The notes beneath the pieces were generated by a model. That model worked only from the letters and a program-made list of their open reading frames with translations. It was not told the DNA's origin and ran no database searches. A stretch of 64,000 bases of DNA from assembly GCA_037367405.1 (NCBI GenBank), contig JAZKJV010002611.1:806001-870000 (forward strand), given 5' to 3'. Both the position numbers and the translations under genes were made by a program. Origin of the DNA: Ottelia alismoides (lineage: Eukaryota; Streptophyta; Magnoliopsida; Alismatales; Hydrocharitaceae). Below are positions 11,214-20,869 of this stretch, piece by piece; within the stretch, counting starts at the first letter, position 1, and every line of letters begins with the position of its first letter.

Positions 11214-13113
11214 ATGAGGGATATCATCAAGGGAAAGGCCACCATACCAGCTCAGATCGAACCCAACCCGAACAGTCTGAAGAGAAAATCTGAGCAGGTA
11301 CAATCTACAAAGGATACCACTCCTAGTGACTCTTTGCATTACATGTCTTCTTGTATGTTTGATGTTGATTTCGTGACAACTAGGAGCGGTAGGATGCCAG
11401 TCGGAGGCGCCTCGTCTGAGCGACAACCACACGAGGAACCAGGAGAGCCAAACGAGGAGGATAGCGGTGCTGATGCCGCTAATGATGTTTATGACGGTGG
11501 TGCTGATGCCACCAAGAATAGAGATCCAGTTGACGGTACCGAGGCCGTCGTGACTCCAGATGCAGGCAGTGGTGTTGAGGCAACCATTTTGTTTGATGCT
11601 GAGCCAGAGCGCGGTGCTGATGTCACGAAGACAGATGCTGTGGGTGGTACTGATGCCACCACTTCGACTCCAGTTGTATTTCCCTCTGTTGTGTTGCCAC
11701 CTTTTGAATCTAAGAACTGTGGTAACAAGAAAAAGACCAAAAATATGAATAAAGGAAAGGTTTCTTCATCTTCTCAGAGTCCATATACGTTGCATGATGA
11801 TCTTTATATGGATTCCATTCCTTCACAGGCACAGGAACCTCTTCCTAGCCGTCCATCCGAGGAGGGCCCAACCATCCCCTTCCCTCAAGTACTCTGCTTA
11901 GCAAAGGGGAATAAAAAAGAAAATCCAAAAAAGACACATCAGTTAGAGTTCTGCCAGCAGATGATTGACAGATTTCAGATTCAGCTGACTCTACATAAGG
12001 CACTAGAGCACATCCCCCTTTTCCAGAAGAACTTGAGAGAGAAGACTACAGTACGCAAGAAGAGGAGGAACTATAGAGGATAGATCCACGTGCTCACCCG
12101 TGCCACTTGCTTTGCCATTCAGAACCGACTGCCAGCCAAGAGACCTGATGCAGGAGCTCCCTATGTCAGATGCGATATTCAAGAGCAGCAGTTCGATCGT
12201 ACTCTATTAGACAACGACTCTTCCATCTACCTCCTTCCAGCAGCCTTACTTGACCGATTCAAGTTTGACCCTCTCCATCGGAGTAGGACAGTCCTTCAGC
12301 TTGCTGATAGGTCCATTAAGAGGTCGAAGGGGTTGTTGAGAGACGTGGTTGTTACCATTCATGGTCTGAAATTTCCTGTGGACTTTGTTGTACTGGACAT
12401 GGAGATCCCTGAGTCGATAACAGATACCCCCATCATACTTGGACGCCCATTCTTGGCCATTTCCAAGGCGGTGACCGACCATGATAGTGGGAAGGTGTAC
12501 TTTCGCGTAGAGGGTGAAAGTATACAAATAGAGACGATCGATGAGACCCGAGCGTGAGATTCAGCCGGCTTAGAGCAGTTCAGTGACATAGAGCAGATGA
12601 CAGAGGCTGAGCGAGACTTCCACCAGGAGTACAACTTTGTGATGACCGATGATGAAGCTATTTGGACAGATCCTGTAGCACAAGTCATCGCCTTGCCCGC
12701 AGATTCAGCATACTTACAACTTATGGCAGTCGAGAGCTTGGAGAGCACACCCCTGGTAGAGGACACATTAGAGGCCGACAGTTGTGGGATGAGTGGTGAA
12801 GCAGAGTTTCATTCGTGTTCTTCAGATTAAGATCCCTTGGACTCAGACATTGATTGGGATGACTTTGATGATTTTCACGATCGGCGAGAGTTCTCACATA
12901 CAGACCTGGTAGCGTTCACTCATACATATTAGAAGCCAGATTTGCCCGCTCCCAGTTGTCCAGAACTGAAGCTTTTTCCCCAACCGCTGAAGTATAGATT
13001 CCTTACGGGTGAGCCAGATATGCACCCAGTCATTATCACAACAGATTTGACTGTAGAGCAAGAATCTCGTTTGATGGAGGTTCTTGAAAGAAACCGCAAG
13101 GCGATAGGATGGA
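11214..13113 (+). pseudogene. A1 linker, aspartic protease and pre-RT region
   Basis: One frame runs from 11214 to 13113, broken by TAG at 12081 (GAG in A2), TGA at 12555, TAA at 12828 and a TAG near 12930. Its first 290 codons are an acidic linker with repeated G-A-D-A-T-type units, then a Lys-rich stretch. The protease follows at about 12160-12530: LLDNDSSIYLLP (active-site region, near 12207-12242), LQLADRSIKRSKG, then PIILGRPFLA. The catalytic loop has D-x-D-S where the Gly is usual. A further acidic stretch (DSDIDWDDFDD) follows; relative to A2 about 95 bp is deleted near 12872. At 13113/13114 the N4 LTR interrupts the frame. Confidence 0.75.
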
Positions 13114-16100
13114 TGACGAGTCCGAATCTGCTGTGTTAAAAAGATGTATTTAGGATCGTGCATAAAAAAAATAATGAATTGTTGTTTCGTTGTAGGCGAC
13201 AATCGGAATCGGTCAAGAAAATAAACACACAAAATATTTATCAATTTTAAGGAATGCGGTTTTATATTTATTTTACTTGGACAAGTCCCAAGGTTGAACA
13301 CAAGGAGGTAAAGGAAAAACCTAGAATTACATCTATCAAAATTCATGCGCGGTTTTCGAGGCGGTATTTTTTTTGGAATTTTTAATGCAATAAAGGATGC
13401 AAAATGCAATTTCGTCCTATTTTAGGGACTAAAATGTAAATTACGCTCAAACTATGTCCGAAAAATATGAAACTTGGCCACGAAGCAAAATATGATGAAA
13501 TAAATGCATTATATTTTTTTTGGAATTTTCGGATGCAATATGAAATTTTCTATGAATTTTTAATTGAAAATAGAGTGAATTTCAATATTTAAGTATACTA
13601 AATATTAAATCTAATTATTTTCAAGGAATAAAATTATCTAAGATCTGTCACTAGGTAATGGACCTTAGAAAAATCCTAAACCTCGAAAATACTAGTTTCA
13701 ATACCTATTAAAAATCAAACACTAAAATATGCAAAATTGTTTTTACATGACAAACTATGCATGCAAATGTGATTCTTTTTTAGCACAATGTCAAACACAT
13801 TAATTCTACAATATGTGATTTTTCAGGAATTTTTAGAGCAACAATTAATCAATGGCAAATTTAAGAGCACAAAATGGGCAAAATATGCAATTTTCTACAA
13901 AAAAATTATTTATTAATTAACCATCGATCACAAAAATATCCACAAGATGTCAAACTATATAGAATTAAATGACAAACATCATGCTATTTTTTGAATAATA
14001 AAATAATGTCATGTAGAGGTCTAAACTCAATGGGGAACACATGGGTCTTTCTGCAAATTAAATAAAATAAATAAAAAAATATAACATACAGGGGGATTAG
14101 ATGTAATTACCGATAAGATGGGGGACACAACTACAAAATTTCCAAGGGGTTAAGTGCAACGCACGTGATCCTTGGTTGGCGGATCTGGAGTGCAAATATG
14201 AGGGAGTCCGGAGGGGGGGGGGGGGGTTTCGCGCAATTTTCCCACACAGTCACGTGCGGAGCACGTGACCCGTGAGGATGATGTCGCTTGACGTTCCCCC
14301 ACGCACATGCTCAAAACGTGTGGGAGCCTCGGGCTGTGTCCCCAATCCTGGTCGGTGGCCCGATCGTCGACCCCCGGTGGTGAAGCTTCCTGGCGAGGCG
14401 GAGGTGCCAGGTGGCTCTCAGCAGAACTGTGGAGTTGTGGAGGAGGGGGCCAGAGGTCTGGCATTGATGACCGGCGAGGTAGATAGGGCACTGCCTCCTG
14501 CGGCGTGTCGAAGGTCGGAGGTGGGGCTTGGACGGTCGTGGCAGGAGAGCATGTCGGTGGATGGCTGCATTGTTGACGTTGGCTCGATGGTTGAGGAAGT
14601 CGATGAAGGGGTGGAGTACGTTGCGAGTTGGAGATGAAGCTTTGATTGTGGCTCAACGGAGACAAGGCCAGAGCTTGGCAGCAAGGCGGCGATGGAGGCG
14701 CCGTGGGCTGCAACGAGGGCCGGGGGAGATCCTCAGATCTCGCCGAGGTTGAAGGGGAAGGGGGTCGGGCTGTCACCACCGACCTCCTCCTTTGATTTTG
14801 TGCAGACAGCAGATGATGGGCGAGGTTGGGGCAGTTGAGCTCTTATAGGGGGAGGGCGAGCGTCGGAGATGGAAACGAATTAGGAGATTCGATGGGATTT
14901 GATCTGGGCGAGATTGGGGGTGATAGGTGCGGCGCGAGATTCACGGTGAGGGGAGGATTCGTGGAGGATCGGAGATGGATTCGCGGCGAGGCAGCGCAGA
15001 TCGGAGCTCGTGAGATTGGTGGCGTAATCTACGGGGGCATCGGGGCCGAATCTGGATAGTATTGGAGGTAGAAGATGGAGTACAGTGGCCGTCCGATTGA
15101 CCGAGATCGGACGACCGTGAATATGCCATGTGGCGGGCAAAGGGAGAGAGAGAGAGGCGCACGTGCTTGGCGCGTGCTTGGGAGGCATGTGCCTCGCACG
15201 TGCGGGTGTTTTTAATTTTAATTTTATTTTTTTTATAAAATGAATAATAAATAAAGCCAAAAAATAGATGACATGTTGCGACTCCAGGAGCTGCCACGTG
15301 TCAGCACCAGAAAATTCAGAGAATTAATATTTTGTAAAATAAAAAACAAATAGCAAATGGCCTCGGATCGAAAAAATTTCTTCATAAAAATTTTTCAGTC
15401 TCGATGAGATATACAACTTTCATGAAGACATCAAAATTAAAATCGATTAATTGCAAAAAGTGATATTTTTGGGGTATCCCATGTACATAGAATACCTTGA
15501 TTTTTGGTTTGTAATTTTTATGTCATTTTTAAACCAGATAAAAATCCAAAAAATATGGTAAAATAAAAGATAAATATTTACACCTTTATCTATTTTTTTG
15601 ATTTTTTCATTAATTAAGAAAAATAAGAAATAAAATAAAAGATGAAAAAGACCTATTTTGTACAGTTGGTTAATGAGACTCGGACTCAATTTGTTTCTTT
15701 GATTTCAAGCTCAGTTTGGATTTAGATTTTTACGCATTTTAATAAAACTTTTATCAAAGAAGACAAATGAAGAAGAAACAAACTAAAATAGGTTAAGTAC
15801 ATACATAAAATAATAGGTCAAAAACCGCTAAAATACAAAATGTACAAAAGAGGCCCAAAAACCTAACTTTCACATATGAGCTCCGAATCTCTTGAACTTG
15901 GTCTTGTTTTGAAGGTAATTGAATGTACATTAGTTCAAAAGTGAGTAGGATGAAAATAGACACTGGATGGGGGAGATATGAGGGTTTTAGTCTGGAAATC
16001 CTGAAACTAGGGTTTGGATTTTTGGTCCACTTATTTGGGTTAGTGATTTTTTTATATTTTTCATATATTCTTGTTAGTGATATGTACACAGTGGAGGTGA

Positions 16101-16339
16101 TTTTGGGTCCTTCGGAGTTAGCATGAATGAGTTAAAAATCAGGGAAGTTAGGCTATTTACAGGTCAATTTTGGTTGGATTTTTGGCTTCTTATTTTGTGC
16201 AAAAATAAGGGATAAAATGCAATTCTTATGAAAACATGCATGAATGCTAATTATGCAGAATAAATGCAGAAATGCTGTTGATTTTGAGGGATCTGAGCTT
16301 AATTAATGAGATTTAGAGTGATGAATATGAGATTCATCA
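13114..16339 (-). repeat. N4 LTR-a (3' LTR, 3.2 kb)
   Basis: On the minus strand it begins TGATGAATC at 16339, directly after the PPT, and ends GGACTCGTCA at 13114. It aligns with LTR-b over its full length. It includes a GC-rich block (14150-15200), a 14-G run (14213-14226), a G-box inverted pair (14251-14267), a possible TATA element and an A/T-rich rest. It holds the empty site (AACTA, 14129-14133) for the N3 insertion seen in LTR-b. Open frames in the GC-rich block, including one of 209 codons on the minus strand, are not kept in LTR-b and I do not call them genes. Confidence 0.85.
14842..14848 (-). promoter_or_regulatory. Possible TATA element of N4 LTR-a
   Basis: On the minus strand the sequence reads CTATAAGAGCTC, and the same motif is present in LTR-b at 39718-39724. 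It lies inside the GC-rich half of the LTR, about 1.5 kb from the LTR start. Position and conservation in both copies favour a core promoter, but no transcript evidence is available. Confidence 0.45.
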
Positions 16340-16352
16340 TCCCCCTATACTT
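16340..16352 (-). promoter_or_regulatory. N4 polypurine tract
   Basis: The minus strand reads AAGTATAGGGGGA immediately before the LTR start TGATGAATC. A purine tract at this place primes plus-strand synthesis. The same tract borders the second internal fragment at 41194-41206. The N3 version (35726-35738) has decayed. Confidence 0.8.
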
Positions 16353-17663
16353 AAACCATGCTCGTCCCTGAGCATCAAAAAGAAGTGCCATGAGGTGAAA
16401 TGAGTTTGGGTTTCATACCAAAACCATGAGCTGAAGGTGAAAATGAAACTAGACTCGACCTTTAAGTGAGACTTGGCAGAACTTCTGTGAGACTTATAAT
16501 TTCAAAATCAACAACCTTTAAGTTCTACACATCATTGCTACAGTTTCAGCTCAGAAGTCATCTTAGATCAATCCTCTTCCCAAAGCATACCCTATGAATA
16601 TTGAACAATCGACTCATGTGTGTGAAAGGTTTTAGCTCTTCCCATCCAGAATGCCGGACTACCATGGAAACCTCCTCTCCAATAACTCATCCTCGGGGAG
16701 TCAGGTATTTCCTTCTAAGGCCTGTCACGCCGTGTTCACAATCGAATGGGGGGGAGGGAGTTAGAAGAAGGGGAAAAGAACTGGAGGGTGGCCAGTGTAG
16801 TCACCTCTCCTTGTGAAGATGGCCAGTGTAGCCGAGTCTCCACCAAGATCTGCATGTTTCTTGAAGCTTGGACCTTTTTGGTCAGATTTTATTTGGTAGA
16901 ATGCTTCTTTGTATTTGGAATTTTTGGTGGTTCTGCTTGGATCTTGTTGTGACCATGCGGATATAGAATCTTTTTGTTTCCGTACATTTTTTGGGGTCTT
17001 AGAAAAAATTATGCCCAGCCGACCATCCCTTTTCCAAAGCTTTATTTCAACCCGTACTCCGGTCTTTAGATTCCCACACTACCAGAAAAGAAACTCACAC
17101 AGTCTTCCAATATCCCGTCTGAGTTGAGCTAAGTGCATAGTGCGAGAGTACAAATTAATTCCCTATTCCAGAGTTGTACCCAGAATGAAGAGACCAGGTT
17201 AGACACTAAGAGTCAAACGCTGCTCAGTGCCATGTGGAACTCAAAGAATTAAGTCAATGACCTGAAGCTTCCGAAATCCTATTTCTCGATGAAGTTCCTC
17301 TGAAAATTAGGTGGATTATGGTCAAGTCCAGCCCACTCTCGGTTTCGGCTCATAACTCGGTTCAGAATCCAAAGATTTTTCACAGATGCAAATGCATGAA
17401 ATGGTGGATGAAGTGCATGTGTGTGAAATGCAGACACATTTTTTGTAATTTTTTTATGCAAGGGATTTTTAATTTTTTTTTGCAAAAATGAATAAGAAGC
17501 CATTTTTTTTCAAAAATTTTGGACACAGTCAGTGCTAGTGGCAAAACTATTTTTATTTTTCTTTTCTCTCTTTTTTGAAACTAATTACCCACCCTGTAAA
17601 TACATATAGACTTACGCACAAGTACAAGATATGGGTAAAATATATACACTATATATATACAGA
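16353..17663 (-). other. N4 3' non-coding internal region
   Basis: These 1.3 kb have no credible coding frame. On the minus strand the region is clearly related to N3 34331-35720: shared blocks include AATCCACCTAATTTT followed by AGAGGAA (about 17293-17316) and TGACTTAATTCTTTGAGT (about 17237-17254). The order of the blocks is also the same. Conservation without a frame suggests either recent common descent or a cis-acting role. Confidence 0.6.
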
Positions 17664-18020
17664 CCCCCCTATACTTAGCGAGTGCTGTGTCCTCAGAGCA
17701 CAAGAAGCGTAAAGAAGACATAGCTCATGCTAAGGGTAAGAGAGTAAAAATGAAAAGAAAAAGATCAAGATATACAAGTCCGCCTCCTTATACTTAGACT
17801 TTGAACAGTCTAAGTATAGAATAAGAGCAGAAAAAATGAAGCGGTCGGGATATGTGGATGAATAGAGTATATACAGGTGGGTGTCAGTTCCTCCTATACT
17901 TAGGCTCTGGTCAGCCTAAGTATAAGAGAAATGTGGAAATGGAACGATCAGACGATAGGAGAAGAATGGTATGCACAAATGGCATCGGTCCCCCCTATAC
18001 TTAGGCCTTGGCCTAAGTAG
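17664..18020 (-). repeat. N4 array of hairpin plus polypurine-like units
   Basis: Three hairpins are built on TATACTTAGNC/GNCTAAGTATA arms: 17998-18019 (10-bp arms, 2-nt loop), 17895-17924 (12-bp perfect arms, 6-nt loop) and 17789-17818 (12-bp perfect arms, 6-nt loop). Each is followed on the minus strand by a purine run such as AAGTATAGGGGGG. A fourth unit at 17664-17740 has the purine run plus a looser stem around GCTATGTC/GACACAGC. Centres are about 98, 107 and 130 bp apart. N3 has the same four-unit array at 33969-34330. The motif equals the core of the true PPT (16340-16352). Confidence 0.85.
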
Positions 18021-18079
18021 AGGTAGAAGCTGTACAAGGAGACAGATGTGGTCGGGAGGGAGGGTGGGTAGCCGATAAT

Positions 18080-19264
18080 TTAAGGCGGTTTTCGGCCGAT
18101 CTTTTTGTGAGCCTGTGGTAGGAGATCGTAATGATGAGATGGAGATGAAGCATGTGATTCCCAACTATTATCAGTGTCATCCTCAGAAAAGTCATGATGG
18201 ATTGTAGATGAAGCGTTTGAGTCATATGAAAGATATTCATCATCGGAATTATCTTCGGAGGAATAGTATTTGAATTTGGACACACTCCAGATATTCTGGT
18301 CTTTTCGTTTCTTCAGTTGTTTCCTCAAAATTCGTTCCTTCTTGGGATCAAGCTGTTTGTCCTCAGATGAATACTCAGAAGCATCGGTCTCAGTTAACTC
18401 ATAAGAAATAAATCCAGTATACTTGAAGAGGGTAGGAGCATCAGCTTTGGATGAATAGTAGTTAGGAATGGGAGTTGTCCAACGAGAATCGAATTTTGGA
18501 TCCTTGTGAAGATATGGCTTTAGAGCTTCCGAACAGACTTCACTCATGTAGACTACCTTTTCCGGACCTGATGAGGGCTCCTCAGCTAATTCCTCTTTCG
18601 AAAGGTCAAAGGTGACTTTCTTTTTCTTGTTTCGTGAAGGTGTCGGTTCACTTGAGTATCCATATGAATAGCCATTGGAATTCTTCTCCTTGGTCAGTGT
18701 TCGGGCTGCGTGTTTGTTCTTAATCTTCTGAATGTTGGTGCACTCTCGATTTAGAATGATTTGGTCAAGGTATTCAAAAAAAGTTGCTCCAGGGTGCGAC
18801 CATGCATATGTCTCAGGATCATAGCAGAAGGATTTGTCTATTTTGAGATCCGTGGGAATTGAAAAACTAGGGAGAGTCTTTGCATGTTTGTTCTCAATTG
18901 ATTTGACATTGGAGCATTCCTGTGTCAAGTTGATGCGATCCATGTAGTCAGAATAGGATGACCCAGGGTGTGCCCATGCATAAGTCTCCGGATCATAAGA
19001 TTCATATACTTGATTCTCCATGGTGAGCGCAATTGGGAATGGAGGGGGTGGGAGATTCTCTAAACCAATAGTCTCATCAACAACCGCTATCTCAGATGTA
19101 GCAGCGGAGTAGGGCTCTTCTACCACTTCATGGTTACAGTTTTTGGGGACTTCGTGGGATGCCTCAGAAAATCGTGGTTCCTCAAAGACTGGATCAGATC
19201 GAAGTGCTTCCAGTGCTGTAAAATTGATTTCCCGAGTCTCATAATTAATAATTGCCTTGGTCAA
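18080..19264 (-). CDS. N4 C-terminal polyprotein part: acidic domain with duplicated YDPETYAW repeat
   Basis: This is an open frame of 394 codons. Its first 15 residues (TKAIINYETREINF) correspond to the end of the N3 protease frame, so it is the tail of a gag-like/protease polyprotein rather than a separate gene; the first Met is arbitrary. Residues 90-128 and 148-186 are two copies of a unit with YDPETYAW, HPG, Y-x-D-x-I, EC-x-N and NKHA. Residues 214-272 (KKKKVTFD...SSGPEKVVYMSE...KPYL...RWTTPIPNYYSS) match a segment of N3. The last 120 residues are Ser/Asp/Glu-rich. I do not recognise the domain. It lies just before the hairpin array. Confidence 0.6.
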   Translation of the reverse strand: MTKAIINYETREINFTALEALRSDPVFEEPRFSEASHEVPKNCNHEVVEEPYSAATSEIAVVDETIGLENLPPPPFPIALTMENQVYESYDPETYAWAHPGSSYSDYMDRINLTQECSNVKSIENKHAKTLPSFSIPTDLKIDKSFCYDPETYAWSHPGATFFEYLDQIILNRECTNIQKIKNKHAARTLTKEKNSNGYSYGYSSEPTPSRNKKKKVTFDLSKEELAEEPSSGPEKVVYMSEVCSEALKPYLHKDPKFDSRWTTPIPNYYSSKADAPTLFKYTGFISYELTETDASEYSSEDKQLDPKKERILRKQLKKRKDQNIWSVSKFKYYSSEDNSDDEYLSYDSNASSTIHHDFSEDDTDNSWESHASSPSHHYDLLPQAHKKIGRKPP

Positions 19265-19811
19265 TGCTAAGAATGGCTTTCCGAGAATAATTGGAGACTG
19301 GGTGAATTCTCCTTGATGCTCATATCAATGATCGTGAATTCTACTTTGAGCGGAGCACCTTGGAATATCATGATGACAGAAATGATTCCTCTCAGCCACT
19401 TTATCGATCGGTCTGCTAATTGAACAATCTCTCATATTTTCCTGATCGGTCCGAGTTTGAGTTCGTGAAACACAGAGGTTGGGAGGATATTGATCGGTGA
19501 ATCGTCATCAATCCAAGCATGGGTGAAAATTGTGCCTTTGATTATGCAGTCAAATCTGGGCAACCGCTTCACTATGCGGCTCTTAGTTTTTCTCCTCAAC
19601 ACCAAGGAGGAGGCCATTGACAAGATATGTCTTTCAGTCTTTGTTCTAATTCTTCCCGGCTTTTTGATCATTAATTTGTCCATTACAAATCCTTTAAGGT
19701 CGGGGAAGTGTTCAATAGCATTTATAAATCAAAGTTCAAACATCAATCTTTTTTTCAGTGCTTCCCGTTCAGTAGGATCTAAATTCTTCAGATCTTCTTC
19801 AGTCTCTATTT
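19265..19811 (-). pseudogene. N4 Athila-like aspartic protease, frameshifted
   Basis: The open piece 19683-19432 carries the N-terminal part, with RTKTERHILSMASS, then IDDDSPINILPTSVF (active-site region, about 19512-19468) and LKLGPIRK. The catalytic loop is D-D-D-S where D-S/T-G is usual; N3 has D-G-D-S at the same place. The remainder (QLADRSI, IIDI, SPIILGKPFLAL equivalents, about 19430-19270) is recognisable in other frames, so at least one frameshift separates it from the downstream open frame. A stop lies before 19683 in the segment joining ORF1. It is probably inactive. Confidence 0.65.
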
Positions 19812-20869
19812 TTATGAGATTTTCTGAATTTTCAATTTTTTTGGTGTTTTTGAATATTCCAATTTTTTAGTATTTTCTGTGTGGTATGGTGATGTGGTGT
19901 GATCCTCAGATGAGAAGGGGCTTTGATGTTCAGGGTATGAGTCAGAATCATAATCATTTCTAGGGGAATAATATGCAGAAGTTCTATTATCAGAATCGTC
20001 CCTAGATTCCTGAATATCCTCAAAATTTTCAATCTTGGATCCAAACATTTCCTCATTCATTTTAATGCCCGAGCTACTAGAGATTGAAATTAATCGATAG
20101 GCGAATTCTCGAAATTTATCCTCCATTAAATCAAATTTCTTATTCATCCTCAAAATATCCTCCAAAATCTTTTCATGACCAATTGTGGGAGCAGTCGGGG
20201 TGTGTTTTTGAAATTCAATAATTTCCTCTTCCATTTTTTCTATACGTGTTAGGGAGAAGAGTCTCTCAGAATATCCAATATATGATCATTATTTTCTGAA
20301 AATATCTCCTCGATAATTATGGAAGGCGGCTGTTCATATGGTCCAGGTATATGGAGTTGGTCCGAGTAGAGTTCTATCCTTTGATCATGAGTAGTTGGAC
20401 CTTGATATTGTGGAGTTAGCATACAGGGATGATGTATTTTTATGTGGTCAATCCAATCCTCTGTATGAGTATCATGTCTGAAGAGGGGGTTGTCATGGTC
20501 AATCCAAGATAATGATTCCTCGTTTATGTTCAATGGTGGGGAATACGGGAGAGGTGAAGAAGTGTTGAGTTCGATCATGTGGTTATAATCTCCCATGAAT
20601 GATGGATTGCCATTTACAAAATATGATTGATGAATTGTATGATCGGAGTAGAGTGGATTGATGTATGAAGAAGTGGAGACCTCAGTCGGTTGTTGGTTTG
20701 TTCGGTCCGAATACAAAGGGTTGTTACTCATGAAGCAGATCGGATTTGTAGAGAGAGTTGGTGGTTGAGAGTCTCTTGTGGGAGTTGGAGGAGGTGTTTT
20801 GGGTCTAATCGATACGAATTCATTTTCATAGTATAATTCTGATGGATTCTCGGATACTTGTTCGGCCAT
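19812..20869 (-). pseudogene. N4 ORF1, gag-position protein without known gag domain
   Basis: Two open pieces, 20869-20249 (starting MAEQVSENPSELYYENE) and 20234-19812, lie in different frames and were probably one ORF. The first is Pro/Ser/Tyr/Asn-rich with repeated NPLYSD units (about residues 50-78). The second has a short helical-looking segment (HEKILEDILRMNKKFDLMED) followed by an acidic Ser-rich stretch and a Lys-rich end. N3 31553-32605 has the same organisation. There is no CCHC knuckle and no Athila gag core. Its place between leader and protease suggests a capsid-like or RNA-binding role, which is inference only. Confidence 0.5.

Noticed and set aside
14213..14226. 14-G run as a G-quadruplex
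   Set aside because: A single homopolymer run of differing length in the two LTRs (12 G at 39091); assembly or slippage variation is as likely as function.
14150..14779. Minus-strand frame of 209 codons in N4 LTR-a
   Set aside because: It lies in the GC-rich promoter half of the LTR, is Pro/Ser-rich without any domain, and is broken into three frames in LTR-b (39053-39656).
16601..17127. Three short plus-strand frames right of N4 LTR-a
   Set aside because: They run opposite to the element, and the region is non-coding and homologous to the N3 3' region.
17664..18020. Hairpin array as MITEs, a CRISPR array or rho-independent terminators
   Set aside because: No target duplications or terminal repeats of a transposon, no spacer pattern, and the genome is a plant; the shared motif is the element PPT core.
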